64,000 bases of DNA. Source: Chryseobacterium formosense. Its GTDB lineage: Bacteria > Bacteroidota > Bacteroidia > Flavobacteriales > Weeksellaceae. The translations under genes and the position numbers were made by a program. Positions 52,344 through 61,987 of this stretch are shown piece by piece. The notes under the pieces are model-generated. The model did no database searches, was not told where the DNA came from, and saw only the letters and a list, made by a program, of their open reading frames with translations. The DNA lies in assembly GCF_900116415.1 (NCBI RefSeq), contig NZ_FPAP01000003.1:909820-973819 (forward strand), given 5' to 3'. Every line of letters begins with the position of its first letter. Position 1 is the stretch's first letter.

Positions 52344-52706
52344 ATGGGTATGAAAACAATATTTATCGTAGAAGATGAGACAGGCATCAGAGATGCATTA
52401 CAGCTACTCCTGTCATTCGAGAATTATGATGTACGGTCATTTGCCACCGTTAAAGCATTCAACAACCGTGACCAGTCTTCAGTTCCTGATCTTTTTATCA
52501 TGGATGTGAGATTGCCTGACGGTTTAGGCACAGATTTATGCAATCAGATAAAGGAAGACGAAAAAACGGCCAATATTCCGGTGATGATTATCAGCGCACA
52601 TGCAAAAGCCGATGAAGTAATCAACTCCTGCAAAGCGGATGAATTTATTTCTAAGCCTTTTGACATCGATGATGTCATTACAAAAATTGAAAGACTTACC
52701 AATTAA
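52344..52706 (+). CDS. Single-domain response regulator
   Basis: 120-aa receiver domain; start at 52344 or the second Met at 52350 (MKTIFIVEDE). Acidic pair in FIVEDETGI, phospho-Asp in LFIMDVRLPDG, Ser in MIISAHAKA, Lys in FISKPFDIDDV. No output domain and no kinase nearby, so its partner is elsewhere. Likely signals by protein contact. Confidence 0.88.
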   Translation: MGMKTIFIVEDETGIRDALQLLLSFENYDVRSFATVKAFNNRDQSSVPDLFIMDVRLPDGLGTDLCNQIKEDEKTANIPVMIISAHAKADEVINSCKADEFISKPFDIDDVITKIERLTN

Positions 52707-52731
52707 TATATATCAATTTCAATCATATATA

Positions 52732-52762
52732 AAAACTCCAAAGTGTTTCTCTTTGGAGTTTT
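52732..52762 (+). terminator. Terminator of the response regulator
   Basis: AAAACTCCAAAG-7 nt-CTTTGGAGTTTT, a perfect 12-bp stem followed by T on the plus strand. Also usable by the minus-strand gene that ends at 52792. Confidence 0.85.
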
Positions 52763-52791
52763 TTATTGCTAAAAATTGTTTTAAAATTTAT

Positions 52792-53958
52792 TTAAATCCA
52801 AGGATCAAGAACAACTTTCACACAGCCATCTTCTTTTTTATCAAAAAGCTCATAACCTTTGGATACATCATTCAGTGATAATCGATGGGTAATAATATCG
52901 TCTAATTTTACCTCTCCGTTTTCTACATGTTTCATCAGCTTATCGATGATTGCATGAACGGGAGCTTGTCCTGCCCTCAGAAGAATCCCTTTATCAAAAA
53001 TCTGTCCTAATCTGAAATTGTCGTAATTCACTGCATAAACTCCTAAAACAGAAACTGTTCCGCCTCTTCTTACGGCACTCATGCAGGCTTCAAGAACTTT
53101 CATAGAACCTTTTTCAAAATTAATGACTGCTTTTGCTCTGTCGAGGAAAGAACGTTCAGGCTCAAAACCTACCGCATCAATACAAAGATCGGCACCTCTA
53201 CCATTGGTTAAATCACGAATTTTTTGAACCGTAGAATCTGCATCTTCCCAAAGAATGGTTTCGCAGCCTGTAAGATTTTTAATCTGATCCAATCTGTATT
53301 GCAAAGTATCGATTACAATTACTTTTCCGGCATTATGAAGAATGGCACTTTTAACCGCCATTGAACCTACAGGCCCGGCTCCGAAAATCGCAACCGATTC
53401 ACCTCCCTTCAGTTCACCCCACATAACACCGGTATATCCCGTAGGAAAAATATCGGTAAGAAATAGAGCCTGTTCATCGGTAAGCGCATCAGAAACTTTT
53501 CTTGGGCCGAAATTCGCATAAGGCACTCTTACATATTGTGCCTGACCGCCGTTATAACCTCCGTAAAGATCAGTATAGCCGAACATTCCGCCACCTTTCT
53601 CCGTCATGATTCCGCCTTCCGGACCATAATTTTCAGGATTTGAATTCTCGCATCCGCTTGGCAGATCATTCTGGCAGAAATAACAGCATCCACAGGCAAT
53701 AGGAAAAGGAACTACCACCCGGTCGCCCTGATGCAGATGGGTAATATTTCTTCCCTTTTCAACTACTTCTCCCATAAATTCGTGTCCCATTACCATTGGT
53801 CTCGGCTGTGGAATTCCTCCGGAATACATATGCAGATCACTGCCGCAAATGGCTGTAGAGGTTACTTTTAGTATAATATCATTTTCATCCTGAATAATAG
53901 GATCATCTACTGTATCGCAGGTAATCTTACCCGGTGAGTGAAAAACTGCTGCTTTCAT
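52792..53958 (-). CDS. Zinc-dependent alcohol dehydrogenase, formaldehyde-dehydrogenase-like
   Basis: 388-aa medium-chain dehydrogenase. Catalytic zinc ligands in AICGSDLHM and GHEFMGEVV; structural zinc cysteines in ACGCCYFCQNDLPSGC; NAD-binding AIFGAGPVGSMAVKSAI. Fits the glutathione-independent formaldehyde/aldehyde dehydrogenase subgroup. Adjacent to, and on the same strand as, the catalase gene (28 bp away), suggesting a shared stress operon (catalase then dehydrogenase). Confidence 0.88.
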   Translation of the reverse strand: MKAAVFHSPGKITCDTVDDPIIQDENDIILKVTSTAICGSDLHMYSGGIPQPRPMVMGHEFMGEVVEKGRNITHLHQGDRVVVPFPIACGCCYFCQNDLPSGCENSNPENYGPEGGIMTEKGGGMFGYTDLYGGYNGGQAQYVRVPYANFGPRKVSDALTDEQALFLTDIFPTGYTGVMWGELKGGESVAIFGAGPVGSMAVKSAILHNAGKVIVIDTLQYRLDQIKNLTGCETILWEDADSTVQKIRDLTNGRGADLCIDAVGFEPERSFLDRAKAVINFEKGSMKVLEACMSAVRRGGTVSVLGVYAVNYDNFRLGQIFDKGILLRAGQAPVHAIIDKLMKHVENGEVKLDDIITHRLSLNDVSKGYELFDKKEDGCVKVVLDPWI

Positions 53959-53986
53959 AAAAAATATTTTTGTGGTTTGTTTTAAA

Positions 53987-56125
53987 TTATTTTAAGCCGT
54001 TTCTCTGTTTTTCGAATTCCCAGGCTCTGTGAGAGGCAACTGCACGGATGAAGTTTTCATCTCCGTTATTATTTTCTTCAAGAATAACAGCATAATCTGT
54101 ATGATCTTTCTTATAAATGTCGGTTTGCTCATAGATCAATTCAGTATTTTTATCAAAGAAAAGTGCCTTGCAATGTCTGTAAGCTTCGTTTACAAAATCA
54201 ATCACACTGTTTTTATAGTCGGGCTGAAGCCAGTTTTGCGAAGAAGCTTCTCCCGGTGCTACATACACTGCATCAAAACAAACACTCATCGTACTTGAAA
54301 TAGAATGTTGCGGGCCGATAAGAGAGCCGTCATCTGCTTTTACAGGTGCCATTTCCGGGGCAACAAACTGAATGACTCCGCCTTCTTTCTCTATTTTATC
54401 AAGAAATTCCGACACTCTTTTTCCGTCGCATCCATCTGCTACAAGAACAGCAATTATTCTTGATTCTATGGAATCTTTAACCGTATTTTTCATGCTTAAA
54501 GCATCTGAAATTTTAATTTTCGGCTCTCTTTCTTCACTTTGTAATGTAGAAGGATCTGCGTCTGCCGGAATACTTCCATTCGGCTGTGAAAGTGGCTTCA
54601 CTTCAACCCCTAATTTCTGAGCCACAATCTGCGCCAATTCTTTATCGATAAAATTCAGCTGACCCACCATTCTTTCTCTGATGGCATGAATCGTCACTTT
54701 AGACAATTCAAATATCAAAGCTTTCTGAAGATGAGTTTTTTCCGGCTCAGACTGGCTGTTGTAAAATAATTTTGCCTGAGAATAATGATCAACGAATGAT
54801 TGACTTCTCGCTCTGATTTTTGTTCCGCTTATTTTTTCACCGTAAGAGGCAAAACCACCATCCTTCATCATCGCCTGAAACGGACAACCGCCACCAATTG
54901 AATTGGGCTCATAGCTTACTTTTCCTTTCGCAATCTGCTGTCTCATGTGTCCGTCACGCTGATTATTATGCACCGTCGGAACTGATCTGTTAATCGGAAT
55001 TTCATGGAAATTTGGTGACCCCAATCTTGATAACTGGGTATCGGTATATGAAAATAATCTGCCTTGTAACAAAGGATCGTTTGTAAAATCAATCCCCGGA
55101 ACAATATGCCCCGGATGAAAGGCAATCTGCTCTGTTTCAGCGAAAAAATTATCGGGATTTCTGTTTAAAGTTAAAGTTCCGAAAATCTCTACAGGAACCA
55201 ATTCTTCAGGAATAATTTTTGTCGGGTCTAAAAGATCAAAATCAAAATCGTGCTCATTTTCTTCGGGAACGATCTGTACGCCCAAATCCCATTCAGGAAA
55301 GGCTCCGTTTTCAATTGCTTCCCAAAGATCTCTTCTGTGGAAATCTGGATCTGCTCCTGAAATTTTCTGAGCTTCAGGCCATGCTACTGAGTGAACTCCT
55401 AATTTTGGCTTTAAATGAAATTTCACAAAAAAAGCATCGCCCTCACTGTTTATAAATCTAAACGAATGCACTCCGAAACCTTCCATCATTCGGTAACTTC
55501 TCGGTATGGCTCTGTCGCTCATCAGCCACATGATCATGTGCATACTTTCAGGCATCAGAGAAATAAAATCCCAGAATGTATCGTGTGCAGAAGCAGCTTG
55601 CGGAATTTCATTGTCCGGTTCCGGTTTTACAGCGTGAACCAAATCAGGAAATTTCATGGCATCCTGAATGAAGAATACCGGAATATTATTTCCGACAAGA
55701 TCATAATTGCCTTCTTCGGTATAAAATTTAATGGCAAAACCTCTAACATCTCTTGCCAGATCGGTACTTCCTCTGCTTCCTGCAACTGTAGAAAATCTTA
55801 CAAAAACGGGAGTTTCCTTGCCGGCTTCAGATAAAAATTTTGCCCGGGTGAACTTTTCCATGCTTTTATGAAGTTTAAAAACACCATGTGCTCCCGAACC
55901 TCTTGCGTGTACAATTCTTTCCGGAATTCTTTCGTGATCAAAATGGGTGATTTTTTCTCTTAAAATAAAATCTTCCAAAAGTGTTGCTCCGCGCTCTCCT
56001 GCTTTCAGAGAATCCTGATTATTATTAATCTTAAGCCCTTGATTGGTAGTAAGTTTCTGATCGGAATTATCGGTTTTGTAATAATTCAGCTGATCCTGCT
56101 TTTCGTTTTGTGGTTTGTTATCCAT
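53987..56125 (-). CDS. katE: Catalase HPII, large-subunit type with C-terminal PfpI-like domain
   Basis: 712-aa clade 2 catalase that degrades H2O2. N-terminal part: EKITHFDHERIPERIVHARG (catalytic His), FVRFSTVAGSRGSTD, and the proximal heme Tyr in RLFSYTDTQLSRLG. A C-terminal ~180-residue flavodoxin-like domain (SRIIAVLVADGCDGKRVSEF, AVYVAPGEASSQNW) is the hallmark of HPII. Length is typical. Transcribed ahead of the zinc dehydrogenase. Confidence 0.93.
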   Translation of the reverse strand: MDNKPQNEKQDQLNYYKTDNSDQKLTTNQGLKINNNQDSLKAGERGATLLEDFILREKITHFDHERIPERIVHARGSGAHGVFKLHKSMEKFTRAKFLSEAGKETPVFVRFSTVAGSRGSTDLARDVRGFAIKFYTEEGNYDLVGNNIPVFFIQDAMKFPDLVHAVKPEPDNEIPQAASAHDTFWDFISLMPESMHMIMWLMSDRAIPRSYRMMEGFGVHSFRFINSEGDAFFVKFHLKPKLGVHSVAWPEAQKISGADPDFHRRDLWEAIENGAFPEWDLGVQIVPEENEHDFDFDLLDPTKIIPEELVPVEIFGTLTLNRNPDNFFAETEQIAFHPGHIVPGIDFTNDPLLQGRLFSYTDTQLSRLGSPNFHEIPINRSVPTVHNNQRDGHMRQQIAKGKVSYEPNSIGGGCPFQAMMKDGGFASYGEKISGTKIRARSQSFVDHYSQAKLFYNSQSEPEKTHLQKALIFELSKVTIHAIRERMVGQLNFIDKELAQIVAQKLGVEVKPLSQPNGSIPADADPSTLQSEEREPKIKISDALSMKNTVKDSIESRIIAVLVADGCDGKRVSEFLDKIEKEGGVIQFVAPEMAPVKADDGSLIGPQHSISSTMSVCFDAVYVAPGEASSQNWLQPDYKNSVIDFVNEAYRHCKALFFDKNTELIYEQTDIYKKDHTDYAVILEENNNGDENFIRAVASHRAWEFEKQRNGLK

Positions 56126-56362
56126 ATTAATTATTTGTGGTTATATTGTTGAAAAAGTCAAGAATAAAAATGATTGGCTGATTAATCTCAGTCAATCTTT
56201 AAGTTTTAAATCTATAATTCTATGTAGAACTTGATCAATGAGAACTCTGTCAGAATAAATGGAATATGGAAAAAGCACCCCAGTTGATTAATAATATGGG
56301 CATTAAACTAAGAAAAACTTGGGGTGCAGATAATTAGAGTTAGAATTATAAATAAATTTTAA

Positions 56363-56596
56363 TTATTTTCTGGTAGAGGCAGCTGTACTGTCCCGCATTG
56401 TATTGGCAGAATCTGTTCTACCCGCAGAAGGAGCATTCATAGCCGCAGTATCTGTAGGTGGTAAAGCCATGGATGTATCGGTTGACATATCAACTGTTGA
56501 CATGCTGTCGTTGCTGGTATTTTCTTCCGTTTTTTGTTTTGAACAGCTGGTCGCTGTTACCCCCAGAATAAGGGCAGTAAGCAAATAGGTTTTCAT
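56363..56596 (-). CDS. Small Ser/Thr-rich lipoprotein
   Basis: 77-aa lipoprotein from the ATG at 56596 (the longer start at 56629 is less likely). Lipobox ILGVTATSC, Cys near residue 18. The mature protein is low-complexity, rich in Ser, Thr, Asp, Met and Ala. No domain; likely a surface or periplasmic spacer. Single gene near the catalase. Confidence 0.65.
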   Translation of the reverse strand: MKTYLLTALILGVTATSCSKQKTEENTSNDSMSTVDMSTDTSMALPPTDTAAMNAPSAGRTDSANTMRDSTAASTRK

Positions 56597-56790
56597 ATAA
56601 TAAAATTTTTTGATGTTTGGTTGAATCAAATTTAATCTAATATTTTCCGGAAACTTATGATCCCAGTCATATAAAACATTTTTGCTTGTTTAAAAAGAGG
56701 TACTACAAGTTTTTTCAATATCTGGAAATCGAATCTTTTGGTCTTATTATTGAATGACTGCCATTACACCATTCACATAAATATCCTGTT

Positions 56791-58059
56791 ATGAAAAAAC
56801 ATATTGTCATCATAGGAGGAGGTTTTGCAGGTATTAATCTTGTAAAAAGTATTGCACGCAATAAAAATTTCAGGATTACACTTGTAGACAGAAATAATTA
56901 TCATTTTTTTCCTCCTCTTATTTATCAGGTCGCTACTGCGTTTATTGAGCCTTCTCACATCAGCTATCCTTTCAGAAAGCTTTTCGCCAGATATGATAAT
57001 GTGAATTATCACATGGGAAGTCTAATCAATGTAAATACAGAAACACAACACATTGAAACCGATACAGGAGAAATTTTTTATGATTATTTAGTAGTTGCGT
57101 TAGGTACAGAAACCAATTTTTTCGGACTCGAAAATGTCGAAAAATGTGCACTTCCGATGAAAACCATTCATGAAGCATTGTATTTGAAAAATCATCTGCT
57201 TATGAGCCTTGAAAAAGCTGCCAGAAATAAAAATCTGAACCGTGCTGAGCGTCTTCAGAATATCGTAATTGCAGGTGGCGGGCCAACCGGTGTAGAACTT
57301 GCCGGAATGATCGCAGAAATGGGAGCTTACATTGCCGAAAAAGAATACCCGGAAATAGAGCTAAATCTTTCTCATCTGTATTTGGTAGACGCTCTTCCTA
57401 CTCTGCTTTCTCCAATGAGTGATGCAGCCAAAAAAACAGCTTATGAAAATTTAAAAAAATTAGGCGTTAATATTTTGCTTAATGTTTCTGTGAAAGATTA
57501 TTCCGATGGAAATGTAATTTTATCAGATGGTAAAAAAATAAAAACCGAAAGCCTGATCTGGACTTCCGGAGTGATCGGGCGTAAAGTTCCGGGAATCCCT
57601 GAAACATGCATCGGAAAAGGAAGAAGATTGTTGGTAGATGAATATAACCGTGTGTTAGGCTTCGAAAATATTTTTGCGTTGGGAGACATTTGTCTTCACT
57701 TAAGTGACAAAAATTTCCTGAAAGGACATCCGCAGGTTGCTCAGGTTGCCATTCAACAGGCAAAATTAGCCGCTAAAAATATTATTAGACAGGAAAAGAA
57801 AGAAACGCTGCAGCCATTTATTTACAATGATAAAGGAAGCATGGCAATTATTTCAAAATACAAAGCAGTGGTTGATCTGCCGAAATTTTCGTACACCGGA
57901 TTTTTTGCGTGGTTGACCTGGCTTTTCATTCATATTATTCCTCTGACAGGATTCAGAAACAAAATAAGGCTCGCTTTCGAGTGGTTCAGGTTATTTATTA
58001 CCAATAATCCTTCGATCAGAATGATTTTGCAGCCAAAGAAAAATACTTCTGAAGGCTAA
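56791..58059 (+). CDS. ndh: Type II NADH:quinone dehydrogenase
   Basis: 422-aa single-subunit flavoenzyme that passes electrons from NADH to quinone without pumping protons. FAD motif IVIIGGGFAGINLVKSIA, second nucleotide motif IVIAGGGPTGVELAGMIAE, and LGDICLHLSDKN near the end. A C-terminal membrane-associating segment (FAWLTWLFIHIIPLTGF) fits the family. It starts a plus-strand group with the DoxX-like protein and the 135-aa protein. Confidence 0.88.
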   Translation: MKKHIVIIGGGFAGINLVKSIARNKNFRITLVDRNNYHFFPPLIYQVATAFIEPSHISYPFRKLFARYDNVNYHMGSLINVNTETQHIETDTGEIFYDYLVVALGTETNFFGLENVEKCALPMKTIHEALYLKNHLLMSLEKAARNKNLNRAERLQNIVIAGGGPTGVELAGMIAEMGAYIAEKEYPEIELNLSHLYLVDALPTLLSPMSDAAKKTAYENLKKLGVNILLNVSVKDYSDGNVILSDGKKIKTESLIWTSGVIGRKVPGIPETCIGKGRRLLVDEYNRVLGFENIFALGDICLHLSDKNFLKGHPQVAQVAIQQAKLAAKNIIRQEKKETLQPFIYNDKGSMAIISKYKAVVDLPKFSYTGFFAWLTWLFIHIIPLTGFRNKIRLAFEWFRLFITNNPSIRMILQPKKNTSEG

Positions 58060-58100
58060 ATATGTCGATTCATTATTTCATTTCACTTAAAATAAAAAAT

Positions 58101-58490
58101 ATGGACACTAAAAACATTTCAAGAATAGCTTTGGGCGGAATGCTTATTGCGGCAGGAATTTCACATTTAACGTTTGCCAGAAAAGAATTTCAGGCTCAGG
58201 TTCCCGATTGGGTTCCGTTGAAAAAAGATGATACAGTCGTTTATTCCGGTATTGCAGAAATTCTTTTGGGAACTACCGTTGCATTGGCTCCGAAAAAACA
58301 GAGATCCCTTATCGGTGCAGTTACCGCAGGATTCTTTGCTGCAGTATTTCCCGGAAATCTTTCACAATACCAAAACCGGAAAGACGGATTCGGTCTCGAT
58401 ACCGACAATAGACGTTTTGCAAGATTATTTATGCAGCCGCTTTTAATGGCCTGGGCGATTGCATCCACTAAAAAAGAAGAAAAAATTTAA
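58101..58490 (+). CDS. DoxX-like membrane protein
   Basis: 129 aa from the ATG at 58101 (an upstream start at 58062 would begin 3 bp after the ndh stop but adds 13 unlikely residues). Four short hydrophobic segments (LGGMLIAAGISHLTFA, YSGIAEILLGTTVALA, GAVTAGFFAAVF, LFMQPLLMAWAIAST) fit the DoxX/DUF4267-type small membrane proteins. It lies 41 bp after ndh and 17 bp before the next gene, so the three are probably co-transcribed. Confidence 0.7.
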   Translation: MDTKNISRIALGGMLIAAGISHLTFARKEFQAQVPDWVPLKKDDTVVYSGIAEILLGTTVALAPKKQRSLIGAVTAGFFAAVFPGNLSQYQNRKDGFGLDTDNRRFARLFMQPLLMAWAIASTKKEEKI

Positions 58491-58507
58491 TTTAAAATAA
58501 AATCATT

Positions 58508-58915
58508 ATGGTAAAAAAAATGCTCGCAGGTTTAGGCGGAGCTATTGCGCTCAACCTTCTGCACGAAATCATCAGGAAAAACTTCAACAACGTACCGCAC
58601 ATTAATGAACTTGGCGAAGAAGCTTTACAAAAAGTAACCGATTCTACTCCATTAGAAATTTCTGATCCGGATAAACTGTATGCTGCAACTCTTGCCGGAG
58701 ATATTGTAAGCAACGCTGTTTATTACGGAACTACAGCAACGAGTCATCATTTCACAAGCGGACTTGCCGCAGGAATCGGAGCTATCGTTTTACCACAAAA
58801 GATGGGTCTAAATGATCAACCGGTTGCAGAAAACAATCAAAAAAAGATCATGACCGTAGGCTATTATCTCTTCGGAGCTCTAGTCACGAAATTGATTTAC
58901 GATAAAATAAAATAA
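58508..58915 (+). CDS. Hypothetical membrane protein in the ndh group
   Basis: 135-aa protein with Gly/Ala-rich hydrophobic helices (MLAGLGGAIALNLLHEI, TLAGDIVSNAVYYGTTATSH, SGLAAGIGAIVLP, VGYYLFGALVTKLIY). No family recognised. 17 bp after the DoxX-like gene, followed by a terminator, so it closes this small operon. Confidence 0.65.
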   Translation: MVKKMLAGLGGAIALNLLHEIIRKNFNNVPHINELGEEALQKVTDSTPLEISDPDKLYAATLAGDIVSNAVYYGTTATSHHFTSGLAAGIGAIVLPQKMGLNDQPVAENNQKKIMTVGYYLFGALVTKLIYDKIK

Positions 58916-58917
58916 AT

Positions 58918-58940
58918 AAACCCCCTTGAAAAAGGGGTTT
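58918..58940 (+). terminator. Terminator of the ndh group
   Basis: AAACCCCC...GGGGTTT hairpin directly after the 135-aa gene. Confidence 0.65.
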
Positions 58941-59043
58941 GTCTAATTAAAGCACAGAAGTAACTATATGGATTTCGATTCTATGCTATCTCAAAGCTAA
59001 TTATAATTACGGGATCAGGAATATGAGCCAGATCATAACCAGA

Positions 59044-59640
59044 TTAAAAACAGATTTTTCCATTAGAAATCATCAGCCTTTTTTCCTTTTCGAGTTTTTT
59101 TACAGTTCTGATGACCGTTTCTACCCGAAGACCAGTAAGACTTGCCAGCTGTTGTCTTGAAAACGGAACAACATATTTAAAAGGCTCAGTAACATTGTTG
59201 TGCGATTTCAAAAATTCAAGCACTTTAAAAATTCTGTACGATGGGTTGTTAACAGACAACGTACTTAACATTTTGTATCGGTAAAACATTCTTTCTGCTG
59301 TATAAGACATCAGATTTTTCATAATATCTGCCCTCGAATTGAGCATATTCATAAAGTTGGTTTTGGCAACCCTTATAATTTCCGTATCTGTAATTGCTAC
59401 AGCATTAATACAGTACGGAATATCTCCCCATAAAAAAGTTTCGGCAAAGCAATGTCCATCTGAAGGCAGACTGAAAATAAATTCATTGCCATCATCACGA
59501 TATGTATTTAGTTTTACAATTCCCGACCGAATCTGGTAATAAAATTTAGGAACTGTATTTTCGAGTAAAATTGTTTCTCCGGCTGCGTATTTTTGGGTGT
59601 CTGCACCATGCTCAATAAGTATCTCTTCGTCAATAATCAT
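59044..59640 (-). CDS. Crp/Fnr-family transcription regulator
   Basis: 198-aa regulator: N-terminal cyclic-nucleotide-like beta-barrel (AAGETILLENTVPKFYYQIR, GIVKLNTY, GHCFAETFLWGD), dimer helix, and C-terminal HTH (SRQQLASLTGLRVETVIRTV). No Cys cluster for an iron-sulfur site, so it is not an Fnr in the strict sense. Possibly controls nearby stress genes; no ligand can be read from the sequence. Confidence 0.88.
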   Translation of the reverse strand: MIIDEEILIEHGADTQKYAAGETILLENTVPKFYYQIRSGIVKLNTYRDDGNEFIFSLPSDGHCFAETFLWGDIPYCINAVAITDTEIIRVAKTNFMNMLNSRADIMKNLMSYTAERMFYRYKMLSTLSVNNPSYRIFKVLEFLKSHNNVTEPFKYVVPFSRQQLASLTGLRVETVIRTVKKLEKEKRLMISNGKICF

Positions 59641-59996
59641 AGAAATTTAATCATTATAAAAGTATCCAGCAAAATTTCAGGAAAGTGAATACCATATTTC
59701 CACTTGAGTAATATTACCGCCGCAAAATTAGAGAACGAAAGCTTTGAAGTTTATGACCTCTGACATAAACGATCAATCTTACATCAAATTTCTACTTAAA
59801 AGTACCTATTCATGGTATATAAACTCTGTTTACAGTCATCTTAGATTAATTATAAAAGCAATGCAGTAATTTTATAATTAGGATGTTTTGAATGTTTTTA
59901 GAATTCTTTTATTTATACTTAAAAATTTTCATCATAATCCACTAAAAACACATCCCACAAGGCATGATTCTTGTAATATTTGTTAAAAATATTATT
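59641..59996. other. Divergent intergenic gap
   Basis: 356 bp between the Crp/Fnr-type gene and the second DUF2383 gene. It contains TAATTTTG on the minus strand (59723-59730), an exact TAnnTTTG match about 83 bp before the regulator's ATG. Nothing else recognised. Confidence 0.4.
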
Positions 59997-60464
59997 ATGG
60001 AAAATTCAAAAACAATCTCAGTTCTCAATGATCTTCTGCACATTACCAATGACCGGATAAAAGGCTTTGAAAGAGTCGAAGGGAAAGTATGGGAAAGCTA
60101 TTCTGACCTTAAAGGTGAATATGACAAAATGATTTCACAATCGAAAATCATGAAGAACGAAATTATCGATCTGATTACTCATAAAGGCGGAAATGCGGAT
60201 GAAGACACAACTTCAATCGCAGGAAATCTTCACCGTACCTGGATCGACATTAAAAATTCTTTACCAGTAACCAATAACGATCAGGAAACACTGGAAAATG
60301 TCGTGTTTGGTGAGAAACACGCCATTCAGGCTTATGAAGATGCATTAAAAAGTGGAAATCTATGCAGCGAAAGTTCGGAAGTGATTGCAGATCAGCTAAA
60401 AAAACTGAGGGTTTCTTACAACCAGTTCACCAATATTGGACGATATAAAAATAAGGAAAATTAG
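59997..60464 (+). CDS. PA2169/DUF2383 four-helix-bundle protein, copy 2
   Basis: 155 aa from the ATG at 59997 (MENSKTISVLNDLLHITN); the TTG/ATG extension upstream is rejected by alignment with copy 1. Shared segments: NDRIKGFERVEGKVWESY, HRTWIDIKNSL, LENVVFGEKHAIQAYEDAL. Ferritin-like four-helix fold, stress associated, function not established. It precedes a 76-aa gene by 25 bp. Confidence 0.85.
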   Translation: MENSKTISVLNDLLHITNDRIKGFERVEGKVWESYSDLKGEYDKMISQSKIMKNEIIDLITHKGGNADEDTTSIAGNLHRTWIDIKNSLPVTNNDQETLENVVFGEKHAIQAYEDALKSGNLCSESSEVIADQLKKLRVSYNQFTNIGRYKNKEN

Positions 60465-60489
60465 ATCTAATAATTAAAAAAATAAAGCA

Positions 60490-60720
60490 ATGAACTATAA
60501 AGAAGCTTTGGAACACAAAAATGAATCTCTTAAAAACGCAGATGAATCGGTTCTGAAACAATATCATCTTGTAATTGCACCAGCAAATACGGATGACAGC
60601 AAAAAATACATCGACGATTTTCTGAAAAATCCTGAAAAATTTGATGATGAAAGCTGTAAAAAATATTCTTCCGACGGTCATTTTGAAGTAATGAGTTTCA
60701 AGAAAGAAGAGGAAGAATAA
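60490..60720 (+). CDS. Small hypothetical protein after DUF2383 copy 2
   Basis: 76-aa soluble, strongly charged protein (NYKEALEHKNESLKNADESV, DDSKKYIDDFLKNPEKFDDE, MSFKKEEEE). No family recognised. Likely co-transcribed with the DUF2383 gene 25 bp upstream and closed by a bidirectional terminator. Confidence 0.6.
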   Translation: MNYKEALEHKNESLKNADESVLKQYHLVIAPANTDDSKKYIDDFLKNPEKFDDESCKKYSSDGHFEVMSFKKEEEE

Positions 60721-60760
60721 TAATCTGATGATATTAAAATGAGATTTGCAAACTTATGGT

Positions 60761-60795
60761 AAACGGTGAAAACAGTATTATTGTTTTCACCGTTT
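60761..60795. terminator. Bidirectional terminator
   Basis: AAACGGTGAAAACA-7 nt-TGTTTTCACCGTTT, a perfect 14-bp stem between convergent genes. Confidence 0.85.
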
Positions 60796-60801
60796 TATCA
60801 T

Positions 60802-61554
60802 TTAACCATTTACAATGATTCCTCCGTTCGGGTGCAAAACCTGGCCAGTAATCTGAGCAGAAGCTTCGGTGGCAAGGAAAAGATAACTTGGCGCAATCTC
60901 TTCTGTGGATGCATTTCTCTGTAAAGGAGGTTTGCTTTCGTCCTCTTCTTCTTCGCCAAAAGTTTCTTTCGTCAAAGGTGTTGCTACAGGTCCCGGAGCG
61001 ACAGCATTTACCCGGATTCCTTTGGGTTTTGACTGTAAAGCCAATGATCTTGTGAAAGAGACGATCGCACCTTTTGTTGCAGAATAATCTAACAGTTCTT
61101 CGTGCCCCTGATAAGCAACTGCCGAAGTAGTATTGATGACGCTGCTTCCTTCTTTTAAATGAGGAAATACTGCTTTTGTAAGCAATATCATCCCGATAAT
61201 ATTCGAATTAAAAGTGGTGCGGATATCTTCTTCTTTCAATTTTAAAATATCATCCTGTGGAATCTGAGTTCCGGCATTATTGATCAGGATATCGATTCCG
61301 CCAAACTTTTCAATGGTTTCTTTTACTGCTCTTTCACAGAAATCGCTTTCATTTACATCACCCTTCAGAATGATACATTCATTTCCGAGAGTAACGATTT
61401 CTTTTTTTGCCTTTTCTGCATCTTCATCATCGCTGTGATAAATAATGGCTATGTTTGCGCCTTCTTTTGCAAAAAGAAGCGCAGTTGCCTTACCTATTCC
61501 ACTATCGGCACCCGTTATAAGAGCGGTTTTGTTTTTCAGCTGTACATTGTTCAT
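60802..61554 (-). CDS. Short-chain dehydrogenase/reductase
   Basis: 250-aa SDR with Rossmann motif ITGADSGIGKATALLF, NNAG in ILINNAGTQIP, Ser in NTTSAVAYQG, and YxxxK in LDYSATKGAIV, plus the PG motif APGPVATPLT. Fits the glucose/YhdF-like group often found in stress regions. Substrate not predictable from sequence. Confidence 0.88.
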   Translation of the reverse strand: MNNVQLKNKTALITGADSGIGKATALLFAKEGANIAIIYHSDDEDAEKAKKEIVTLGNECIILKGDVNESDFCERAVKETIEKFGGIDILINNAGTQIPQDDILKLKEEDIRTTFNSNIIGMILLTKAVFPHLKEGSSVINTTSAVAYQGHEELLDYSATKGAIVSFTRSLALQSKPKGIRVNAVAPGPVATPLTKETFGEEEEDESKPPLQRNASTEEIAPSYLFLATEASAQITGQVLHPNGGIIVNG

Positions 61555-61585
61555 CGTATTATTTTTTTAATTATTTTTCTTCAGG

Positions 61586-61880
61586 TTAGTGTTTCTGCAA
61601 TTGGGTTCTAAAGCATCCTAAAATAAATTCAGAATAATAAACCTGCTTATTTTGAGTTTCAGTCCTGAGATGCAGATCGAGATCTTCAGTATAAATCACC
61701 GAATTTTTATAGCTAAAACTAAACCATGCAGATATTTTGTAACCATATTCTTCTACAAGAATTGTGTATTCCGTAATAATAATTCCCAATCGGTTTCAAA
61801 AAGTTCTGTACTATTTGCAGCAATTATTTTGTAATATCCTAATTTAGTGATTAAAAATCCTGTGTGATATGTTTGCAATC
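61586..61880 (-). pseudogene. Frameshifted small hypothetical gene
   Basis: One frame encodes LGYYKIIAANSTELFETDWE and LLLRNTQFL, then stops. An overlapping frame continues with VEEYGYKISAWFSFSYKNSV and VYYSEFILGCFRTQLQKH. Together they look like one protein of roughly 90-100 aa broken by a frameshift near 61765. No ATG is present at the upstream end. Either a pseudogene or a base-calling error. The rest of the 61555-61987 gap carries only the promoter listed next. Confidence 0.35.
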
Positions 61881-61925
61881 ACATCTTGAATAAAAAATCA
61901 TTTAGATACCACATCTTTACCATTT

Positions 61926-61933
61926 TAAATTTG
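61926..61933 (+). promoter_or_regulatory. TAnnTTTG promoter element
   Basis: TAAATTTG matches the consensus exactly, 55 bp before the DUF892 ATG at 61988. Confidence 0.45.
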
Positions 61934-61987
61934 ATGGTCTGATAATTGTAATTTTTAAATCCACTAATCAATTAAACAAAATTTTTT

